Shown: in pieces, positions 1-4,164 of the stretch
Layout: every line of letters starts with the position of its first letter
Numbering within the stretch: the stretch's first letter is position 1
From: Kiloniellales bacterium
GTDB taxonomy: Bacteria; Pseudomonadota; Alphaproteobacteria; Kiloniellales; JAKSDN01
Assembly (NCBI GenBank): GCA_022360075.1
Contig: JAKSDN010000177.1
Span: 1-5,232, forward strand
Direction of reading: 5' to 3'
DNA: 5,232 bases
Program-made: the position numbers and the translations under genes
Notes under the pieces: model-generated
What the model was told of the DNA's origin: nothing
What the model saw: the letters and a program-made list of their open reading frames with translations, nothing else
Databases searched by the model: none

Positions 1-98
1 CCGCCGATCGTGCTCACCGCCAAGGAAGCCGCCAGGCGCCCCCAGGCGTAGCGGCTGTCCAGCCCATCGCTCTCTGGCAGGGCATGGGGCGTGGTCAT
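1..98 (-). CDS. Probable MFS transporter, N-terminal fragment (runs off the window)
   Basis: Read on the minus strand from the ATG at 98-96, this gives 32 complete codons with no stop before the window edge. After a polar N-terminus (MTTPHALPESDGLDSRYA), the sequence enters a likely first membrane helix, W19-G20-R21 followed by LAASLAVSTIGG. I recognise this start of helix 1 from proteobacterial major facilitator superfamily permeases, where a W-G-R-L segment leads into a Gly-rich helix. If correct, the product is an inner-membrane secondary transporter; the substrate cannot be told. The start is supported by the coding pattern. Only a weak purine stretch (GAAAGG) lies about 12-17 bases upstream, so the start is not secure. 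The gene is preceded by a 148-base gap after the same-strand acetyltransferase gene and could be read with it or alone. The family call rests on a short fragment. Confidence 0.5.
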   Translation of the reverse strand, partial: MTTPHALPESDGLDSRYAWGRLAASLAVSTIG

Positions 99-246
99 GG
101 CGACGCGGCAGACCTTTCTCGAACTGAGCGTGACCCGAGGCCTGCCGGCGATCGCGGCTGATAGGACCGATGGCCTCGGTTGGAAAGGGTTTGGGTTAGG
201 AAGTTCGCTGACTCTGGACTGAAAGCCGAGGGAAAGGCAAGGCTTC

Positions 247-714
247 CTAGACCAACTTCTCGTAGAACAGGCTCAGCTCGATTGCGCGGGCCGGCATCTC
301 GGCGTAGGGGCCGAAGGGCGCACACTCGCGGAAGCCGGCACGCTCGTAGAAGCGGATCGCCGCGTCCTGATAGCGGCCGGTCTCGAGCCGCAGGCAGGTC
401 AGGCCGGCGCTCCGCGCCTCGGCCTCGATCCTGGCCAGCAGCGCGTTCGCCACGCCCTTGCCGCGGGCCGATTCCCGGGCGTACATGCGCTTGACCTCGG
501 CGTAGCCATCGAGAAGTGCGACACCCCCGCAGCCTGCGGCCTCGCCGTCCAGGCGCGCCACGAAGAAACGGACACCGGGTTGGAACAGGGCGTCGAGGGA
601 AAGGCCATGCTGTTGGTCGGCGGCGTAGGGGCCATCGAGGGCCGCGTTCAGCTCTTCCAGCAGCTCCCTGACATCCGGTGTCGCCGTATCGGCCAATTCG
701 ACCGTGATATGCAT
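247..714 (-). CDS. GNAT-family N-acetyltransferase
   Basis: A complete 155-residue protein, the normal size for a single-domain GNAT enzyme, which transfers acetyl from acetyl-CoA to an amine in the cytoplasm. The fold is readable: an N-terminal helix (residues 13-27), central strands (about 49-70), then strand 4 (A72-EVKRMYA) leading into the acetyl-CoA pyrophosphate loop R84-G85-K86-G87-V88-A89, which fits the R/Q-x-x-G-x-G/A rule. Helix 3 follows (ANALLARIEAEARSAG), then strand 5 (CLRLETG, 107-113) and the C-terminal A118-A119-I-R-F-Y-E-R-A-G-F motif. The tail PFGPYAEMP is common in the YsnE/PhnO-like branch of small acetyltransferases. The substrate is unknown. The ATG at 714 has GGAG (720-717) only 2 bases away, so the spacing is tight, but no better in-frame start is evident. 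Stop TAG is at 249-247. The gene is transcribed away from the aminotransferase gene at 1087. Confidence 0.93.
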   Translation of the reverse strand: MHITVELADTATPDVRELLEELNAALDGPYAADQQHGLSLDALFQPGVRFFVARLDGEAAGCGGVALLDGYAEVKRMYARESARGKGVANALLARIEAEARSAGLTCLRLETGRYQDAAIRFYERAGFRECAPFGPYAEMPARAIELSLFYEKLV

Positions 715-749
715 AGCTCCGACCCGAAACCCTCTTAACGGGTACGACG

Positions 750-776
750 GTTATCCGGTCCATCTGGACGATTCAA
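750..776 (-). promoter_or_regulatory. Candidate promoter with a dyad in the spacer, upstream of the acetyltransferase
   Basis: On the minus strand, TTGAAT (776-771, 4/6 to the -35 consensus) and GATAAC (755-750, 4/6 to -10) are separated by 15 bases. A perfect 12-base dyad, GTCCA-GA-TGGAC (769-758), lies in that spacer, 44 bases before the acetyltransferase start. A dyad between promoter elements is a common place for a repressor or a MerR-type activator to bind. The spacer is short and the hexamers are mediocre, so this is only a candidate. Confidence 0.2.
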
Positions 777-884
777 GCACGACATCGACTGGTGCCGGGT
801 TTGTCGGCCCTTTCCTAATGCGCTATTCGAAGGCCAACTCTTTGTGCCGATCGGAGGGTGAAGGGAGGCTCGGACGTCCATTGT

Positions 885-949
885 GCGCTTCGCGCGGTTC
901 CTCTGGAACCCTTCGAGACGCCCGCTCACGCGGGCTCCTCAGGATGAGG
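885..949 (+). repeat. Palindromic repeat element, copy A, with two leading hairpins
   Basis: Three hairpins follow one another. GCGC-TTC-GCGC is at 885-895. GGTTCC-TCT-GGAACC at 896-910 is a perfect 6-bp stem. The third is a 38-base unit at 910-947 whose tip, GCCCGC-TCAC-GCGGGC (920-935), is a perfect 6-bp stem with a 4-base loop. The outer parts of that unit (CCTTCGAGACGC and GCTCCTCAGGATGA) are repeated exactly, in reverse orientation, at 979-1015. From general knowledge, palindromes of the type TCCTGAGGAGC...GTCTCGAAGGA are abundant between genes in alphaproteobacterial genomes. They are non-autonomous and REP-like. Confidence 0.8.
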
Positions 950-978
950 ATTCTTCTTAAAGCCACCAAAGATCGACG

Positions 979-1015
979 TCATCCTGAGGAGCATCCGAAG
1001 GATGCGTCTCGAAGG
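979..1015 (-). repeat. Palindromic repeat element, copy B (inverted relative to copy A)
   Basis: A 37-base unit with TCATCCTGAGGAGC at 979-992 and GCGTCTCGAAGG at 1004-1015. All 26 of these outer bases match the reverse complement of copy A. Between them the stem tip is different: GCATCC-GAA-GGATGC (991-1005), again a perfect 6-bp stem. The two copies are 31 bases apart and could also pair with each other as one long hairpin. Copy B ends 71 bases before the aminotransferase ATG, so it may lie in that gene's leader or just upstream of its promoter. Confidence 0.8.
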
Positions 1016-1086
1016 ACGCACGGCAGTTCTGCAGCCGGACTCTTCGCTCCAACCCGACAGGCTCTCAAGCGCTCAGGAGTGCCGCC

Positions 1087-2199
1087 ATGACCTACGCCTT
1101 TTCCGACATCCTCGCCGCCGTGCCGGCCATGACGCCCTTCGTCGGGCCGGAGACGCTGGAGCGCAAGCGCGGGGCGCCGTTCGAGTACCGGATCGGCGCC
1201 AACGAGAGCGCCTTCGGGGTCTCGCCCAAGGCGCGCGAAGCCATGGCGGCCGAGCTGGCGCGGGTCAACTGGTACTGCGATCCGGAGCACTTCGATCTGC
1301 GCGAAAGGCTCGCCACCGAGCTCGGCGTCACGCGCCGGAACATCGTGATCGGCGAGGGGATCGACGGCCTTTTGGGTGTCATCGTGCGCGCCTTCACCAA
1401 TCCGGGCGACGCGATCGTGACCTCGGCCGGGGCCTATCCGACCTTCAACTACCACGTCACCGGTTACGGCGGCCGGCTGGTCTTCGTGCCCTACCGCGAC
1501 GACTGTCACAACGACGTCGAGGCCCTGCTCGAGGCGGCGCGGCGCGAGCGCGCGAAGCTGCTGTTCCTGGCCAACCCGGACAACCCGACCGGCACGCTCC
1601 TGCCGCGCGGCGCGATCGAGCAAGCGCTGGCCGGCCTGCCCGAGGGCTGCCTGCTGGTGCTCGATGAGGCCTACGCCGACTTCGTGCCGGCCGAGGAACT
1701 CCTGCCCATGGACGCGGAGGATGCGCGCCTGATCCGCCTGCGCACCTTTTCCAAGGCCCACGGCATGGCCGGCCTGCGGGTCGGCTACGGCATCGCCGCG
1801 CGGGCGCTGATCGCCGCCTTCGACAAGATCCGGCTGCACTTCGGCGTCGGCCGCCTGGCGCAGATCGCCGCCGCTGCCTCGCTCGACGATCCGGACTTCG
1901 CGGCGAGCGTCGTGCGGCGGGTCGCCGAGGGACGCGAGGACTACGCCAAACTCGGCCGCGATCTCAACCTCGCGACCATCAAGTCTCATACCAACTTCGT
2001 TGCCTTCGACCTCGAGAGCGCCGAGGCTTCCGAGCGCACGGTCGCGCTGCTCGACGAGCGCGGCGTCTTCGTTCGCCGCCCCGGCGTCGCCCCGCTCAGC
2101 CGCTTCGTGCGCGTGACCGTCGGCACGCCCGAGGAGCGCGCCGGCTTCGCCGCGGCCTTCCGCGACGCGCTGGGGGCGTTGCGGGATGGTTCTGCGTGA
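1087..2199 (+). CDS. HisC-like PLP-dependent aminotransferase (class I/II fold)
   Basis: A complete 370-residue cytoplasmic enzyme, the usual length for the histidinol-phosphate aminotransferase group (COG0079). It should move an amino group between an amino-acid-like donor and a keto acid using pyridoxal phosphate. Visible landmarks: N39-E40 near the N-terminus (substrate-entry motif), Y63-C-D-P66 (the family's Y-P-D segment), G89-E-G-I-D93 (cofactor phosphate loop), N163-P-D-N166-P-T-G (PLP ring contact), L192-D193-E194-A-Y196 (Asp to the pyridine nitrogen), T220-F-S-K223 (the Schiff-base lysine), G229-L-R231-V-G-Y-G (phosphate-binding Arg), and R339-F-V-R342-V-T-V-G-T-P near the C-terminus (substrate-carboxylate Arg). 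AGGAG at 1075-1079, seven bases before the ATG, supports the start. No histidine-pathway gene is adjacent, and several motifs depart from canonical HisC, so I do not assign hisC. An aromatic or another specialised amino acid substrate is possible. Confidence 0.93.
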   Translation: MTYAFSDILAAVPAMTPFVGPETLERKRGAPFEYRIGANESAFGVSPKAREAMAAELARVNWYCDPEHFDLRERLATELGVTRRNIVIGEGIDGLLGVIVRAFTNPGDAIVTSAGAYPTFNYHVTGYGGRLVFVPYRDDCHNDVEALLEAARRERAKLLFLANPDNPTGTLLPRGAIEQALAGLPEGCLLVLDEAYADFVPAEELLPMDAEDARLIRLRTFSKAHGMAGLRVGYGIAARALIAAFDKIRLHFGVGRLAQIAAAASLDDPDFAASVVRRVAEGREDYAKLGRDLNLATIKSHTNFVAFDLESAEASERTVALLDERGVFVRRPGVAPLSRFVRVTVGTPEERAGFAAAFRDALGALRDGSA

Positions 2200-2231
2200 C
2201 GCGGGGATTGTCGGCAGCATCGAGCGGTCCC

Positions 2232-2258
2232 CATGTTTCGACAGGCTCAACATGAGGG
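2232..2258 (+). repeat. Inverted-repeat pair, left arm
   Basis: A 27-base unit with the core TTCGACAGGCTCA, inverted relative to the unit at 2284-2310 and matching its reverse complement at 24 of 27 positions by my count; the three differences are transitions. It also has its own small dyad, CATGTT (2232-2237) with AACATG (2249-2254). It begins 33 bases after the aminotransferase stop. This repeat type (core TGAGCCTGTCGAA) is widely scattered between genes in alphaproteobacteria. Confidence 0.8.
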
Positions 2259-2283
2259 CCAATAGACCGAACTAATCTCTAGC

Positions 2284-2310
2284 CCCTCATGCTGAGCCTG
2301 TCGAAGCGTG
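2284..2310 (-). repeat. Inverted-repeat pair, right arm
   Basis: Partner of the unit at 2232-2258, separated by 25 bases. In the plus-strand transcript the pair could form a stem of about 27 bp in which two of the three differing positions become U-G pairs. It has an internal dyad too: CCTCATGC and GCGTGAGG, with one mismatch. No T-run follows, so it is not a textbook Rho-independent terminator. Placed after the aminotransferase stop, it could stabilise the 3' end of that mRNA or help end it. Confidence 0.75.
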
Positions 2311-2367
2311 AGGATAGCACCGCCGGTCGCCACCGGACTGGACCGCTGCTACGTAAATGGACCAGGC

Positions 2368-2487
2368 ATGTTCGACGAGAACTGCACGTACGACCACGGA
2401 TTGCCGCACAATCCTCTCAACAGCAGCATGACCTCGCGACCGTTCGTCTGGATCATGTCCTGCGCAATCGAGAACCTTGGCCAGTAG
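2368..2487 (+). pseudogene. Decayed 5' fragment of a flavin reductase-like gene (paralogue of 3550-4164)
   Basis: From the ATG at 2368 a 39-codon frame runs to a TAG at 2485. Its first 29 residues align without gaps to the start of the intact flavin reductase at 3550: 15 of 29 residues and 65 of 87 bases are identical by my count. Shared features are M-F-x-E, H-G-L-P-H-x-P and R-P-x-x-W-I. The leader also resembles the intact copy: the 13 bases before each ATG match at 10 positions. The 22 base differences fall at codon positions 1, 2 and 3 as 12, 3 and 7. They are not concentrated at position 3, which suits decay rather than selection. The expected continuation breaks down after W-I. Weaker traces (TCAAT at 2512-2516, then about 11 of 21 bases through 2541) hint that homology continues through a frameshifted or inserted stretch. 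Nothing later in the gene is present. Confidence 0.75.
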
Positions 2488-2497
2488 GCCGTCGACG

Positions 2498-2526
2498 TTC
2501 GCAAGCCAGCATCAATGCGCTATAGT
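2498..2526 (+). promoter_or_regulatory. Candidate sigma-70-type promoter for the gene at 2584
   Basis: TTCGCA (2498-2503, 4/6 to TTGACA) and TATAGT (2521-2526, 5/6 to TATAAT) are separated by 17 bases, the optimal distance. Transcription would start near 2533, giving a leader of about 50 bases. It lies within the possible tail of the flavin-reductase remnant, so the promoter may have arisen from decayed coding sequence. Confidence 0.35.
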
Positions 2527-2571
2527 CCTCATATCAGCGTGCATCCATAGAATTAGCGCTATTGATGAAGT

Positions 2572-2580
2572 GGGAGGGGA
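2572..2580 (+). promoter_or_regulatory. Strong ribosome binding site that fixes a TTG start at 2584
   Basis: GGGAGGGGA lies here, with GGAGG at 2573-2577, six bases before TTG at 2584. The frame has a TGA at 2566-2568, just upstream, and no ATG or GTG in its first 40 codons, so TTG is the only reasonable start. Confidence 0.65.
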
Positions 2581-2583
2581 ACT

Positions 2584-3333
2584 TTGACCTTTGAAGAGCT
2601 TCGCGCGTCGGTTCAGTGCACTTGCCGTCACTTCGCGGTCGGGACTGCTCTGGGATTGATCTTCGTAGCTGCGAATGCTCCCGGTTCCCTGGCCCTAGAG
2701 GTCGAAAAAGAGGCTGCCGAAGAACTCTTTTCATCTTGTTTCTTTCCCGAGGGCAAAGGACGCATCAATAAACTTCCGGCCGATGAAATCCAAGTATATC
2801 TGAACGGCGATCGGTTTTCTGTCGAACAGATTAAGAAAAAGCTCGGGTATTTTTCTGAAGAACTGAACGGTGCAAAGGCTGTCTATTCGATCCGTGGTGT
2901 GCGATTGGTGATCTCCGTGTCTGACGACATTCATCGAGATGCAATCAAACACTATGATAATCTTTTCAGTCACATACACCCTTCGCGAGAAGAATTTATT
3001 AGCTCGGTTCATGAAGGTAAGTCCATTGGTGCCAATCTCATTGAAAGCTATAAATTTGATCAATATAGGTTCGAATATGGAACGATTTTGTTTCAATATG
3101 AGGACAATCGTGATGTTATGATGACAGTAATAGACCATGTTGTTTTGCGCCTATTGTTCCCAAACACTCAGGATTTGCATGATTCTGAATTAAGAGAGCG
3201 TTGTTTGTCGCTCCTTGATCCGAAGAACCAGCTTGGTCGATGGGTGGGTCGTTTCTTCAATCATCAGGACCTGCAGCCTGGCATGTCGCGCGATCAAGCA
3301 ATAGAAGTTCTCGGCATACACTTCGGCGAATAA
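2584..3333 (+). CDS. Low-GC secreted protein of unknown function, DUF2927-like C-terminus
   Basis: A 249-residue protein starting at TTG. Residues 17-37 are hydrophobic after a short basic N-region (R7, R15, H16), with a likely signal-peptidase site after S35-L-A37, so the mature protein (from L38) should be exported. It then has INKLPADEIQVYLNG (about 61-75) and a helical segment, which resemble the opening strand and helix of DUF2927 proteins, and it ends with a D-L-Q-P-G-M-S-R-D-Q-A segment, very like that family's closing R-P-G-M-S-R-x-x-A. The middle does not match anything I recognise. The family call is from memory and tentative, and no biochemical role can be given. Composition is striking: 23 of 60 bases at 3001-3060 are G or C, against 49 of 60 at 3841-3900 in the next gene. 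It is flanked by a remnant and an intact copy of the flavin-reductase gene. Transfer from another genome is likely. Confidence 0.75.
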   Translation: MTFEELRASVQCTCRHFAVGTALGLIFVAANAPGSLALEVEKEAAEELFSSCFFPEGKGRINKLPADEIQVYLNGDRFSVEQIKKKLGYFSEELNGAKAVYSIRGVRLVISVSDDIHRDAIKHYDNLFSHIHPSREEFISSVHEGKSIGANLIESYKFDQYRFEYGTILFQYEDNRDVMMTVIDHVVLRLLFPNTQDLHDSELRERCLSLLDPKNQLGRWVGRFFNHQDLQPGMSRDQAIEVLGIHFGE

Positions 3334-3549
3334 TCATGTCCTTTTGGTAAAAGATAGACCTCGCCACCAAATGCCGAAATCCGGCATCGATGCTGCGGGA
3401 TGCGCTTCAAAGGAAACCTGTTCCTCCAAAATCGTCTCTGGCTTGCCTTTGTATCTTGGCCTTCGATTAAGAGGGGTATCAGTGTGAAGTGCCTCGATCT
3501 TGGACCAGGCAGATCGGCCTATGGCCGTTAGCACCACAAAGGACCCGGC
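3334..3549. other. Spacer with no convincing gene between the low-GC gene and the flavin reductase
   Basis: It contains two small hairpins, CTTTT-GGT-AAAAG (3341-3353) and ATGCCG-AAATC-CGGCAT (3371-3387). Either could mark the end of the preceding transcript, but neither is followed by a T-run. The minus strand is open for about 55 codons ending at 3334 (ending ...WWRGLSFTKRT), but I see no start, ribosome binding site or family match. The promoter of the flavin reductase should lie here; no clear hexamer pair is seen. Confidence 0.4.
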
Positions 3550-4164
3550 ATGTTCTACGAGACCAAGACCAACAACCACGGCCTGCCGCACGATCCCTTC
3601 AAGAGCTGCGTGGCACCGCGGCCGATCGGCTGGATCACCACGCTCGATAATGAGGGCCGGGTCAATCTGGCGCCCTACAGCTTCTTCAACGGCGTGGCTT
3701 CCGACCCGCCGATGGTGATGTTCGCCAACAACGCGCCGGCCGAGCGGCCCGCCAAGGACAGCCTGGCCAACTGCGAAGCGACCGGCGAGTTCGTCTGCAA
3801 CATCGCGACCTGGGATCTGCGCGAGGCCATGAACCGCACCAGCGCGCCGGTGCCGGCCGGCACGGACGAGATGACGCTCGCCGGCCTCGAGGCCGCGCCC
3901 TCGCGCCTGGTCAAGCCGCCGCGGGTGAAGGCCGCGCCGATCCACCTCGAGTGCCTCTACCACCAGACCGTCGAGCTGCCCCGCAACACGCCGGGCGGGC
4001 GCAACGCCATGGTGCTCGGCCGCGTCGTCGGCATTCACATCGACGAGTCCGTGCTCAGTGACGGCCTCGTCGATCCCGGCAAGTTCAAGCCGATCGCCCG
4101 GCTCGGCTACATGGACTACACGCTGGTCGAGACGGTCTTCACGATGCACCGGCCTAGCGGCTGA
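3550..4164 (+). CDS. Flavin reductase-like, FMN-binding split-barrel protein
   Basis: A complete 204-residue cytoplasmic protein of the flavin reductase-like family (COG1853, flavin_Red). Members bind FMN in a split-barrel dimer, and many use NAD(P)H to supply reduced flavin to a monooxygenase or act as oxidoreductases themselves. The opening is typical: H14-D-P-F-K-S-C-V-A-P-R24-P-I-G-W28-I-T, then V38-N-L-A-P-Y-S-F-F-N47, the FMN-contacting stretch, and S51-D-P-P. Later come V119-K-P-P-R-V-K-A-A-P-I-H-L-E-C, the M-V-L-G-R-V-V-G strand and the C-terminal R-L-G-Y-M-D-Y-T. AAAGGA at 3538-3543, six bases before the ATG, supports the start. No monooxygenase partner lies in the window, so the substrate is unknown. 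Its last 11 bases overlap the convergent DUF1194 gene. A decayed copy of its 5' end lies at 2368. Confidence 0.93.
   Translation: MFYETKTNNHGLPHDPFKSCVAPRPIGWITTLDNEGRVNLAPYSFFNGVASDPPMVMFANNAPAERPAKDSLANCEATGEFVCNIATWDLREAMNRTSAPVPAGTDEMTLAGLEAAPSRLVKPPRVKAAPIHLECLYHQTVELPRNTPGGRNAMVLGRVVGIHIDESVLSDGLVDPGKFKPIARLGYMDYTLVETVFTMHRPSG

Larger units (their letters stand above)
715..1086. other. Divergent intergenic region (372 bases) between acetyltransferase and aminotransferase
   Basis: No open frame here shows a recognisable protein. The left part (about 715-830) should hold the minus-strand promoter of the acetyltransferase. The middle (885-1015) is a run of hairpins formed by palindromic repeats. 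The last 71 bases before the aminotransferase ATG hold its ribosome binding site, but I see no clear -35/-10 pair for it. Confidence 0.6.
2488..2583 (+). other. Spacer between the pseudogene and the low-GC gene
   Basis: This stretch holds the possible tail of the flavin-reductase fragment, a promoter-like pair, and an 8-base palindrome TAGCGCTA (2554-2561) just ahead of the ribosome binding site. The 7-mer GCGCTAT occurs at both 2517-2523 and 2556-2562. A regulator site is conceivable but not shown. Confidence 0.35.

Noticed and set aside
95..763. A 222-codon minus-strand frame overlapping the acetyltransferase
   Set aside because: Arg/Pro/Gly-rich, out of frame with the clear GNAT protein, and without domain features.
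704..1090. A 128-codon plus-strand frame across the intergenic region
   Set aside because: It consists largely of translated palindromic repeats, has no ribosome binding site at a good distance, and has no recognisable motif.
979..2262. A 427-codon open frame on the minus strand opposite the aminotransferase
   Set aside because: It is the antisense shadow of a clear plus-strand enzyme in GC-rich DNA. Its translation is low-complexity (Arg, Gly, Ala, Glu, Val) with no family motif, and it runs across both repeat elements.
2323..2336. Small dyad CCGGT-CGCC-ACCGG
   Set aside because: A 5-bp stem of this kind is expected by chance in GC-rich DNA and has no clear position relative to a gene.
2289..2525. 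A 78-codon plus-strand frame covering the pseudogene in another frame
   Set aside because: It begins inside an inverted-repeat arm and shows no similarity. The frame from 2368 explains the sequence better by matching the intact paralogue.
2731..3138. A 135-codon minus-strand frame inside the low-GC gene
   Set aside because: It has no ribosome binding site and no family match. The plus-strand gene has a strong ribosome site, a signal peptide and a recognisable C-terminal motif.
3341..3387. Hairpins CTTTT-GGT-AAAAG and ATGCCG-AAATC-CGGCAT as Rho-independent terminators
   Set aside because: The stems are only 5-6 bp and neither is followed by a run of T, so a terminator call is not supported.
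3501..3510. The 10-mer TGGACCAGGC here and at 2358-2367 as element-boundary direct repeats
   Set aside because: The match ends at 10 bases, the second copy is about 40 bases from the intact gene start rather than next to it, and no target-site pattern is visible.
3334..4149. A 271-codon open frame on the minus strand opposite the flavin reductase
   Set aside because: Shadow frame: most of it is antisense to a well-supported gene, and its composition is typical of antisense GC-rich DNA. Only the short part outside that gene was kept as a low-interest finding.
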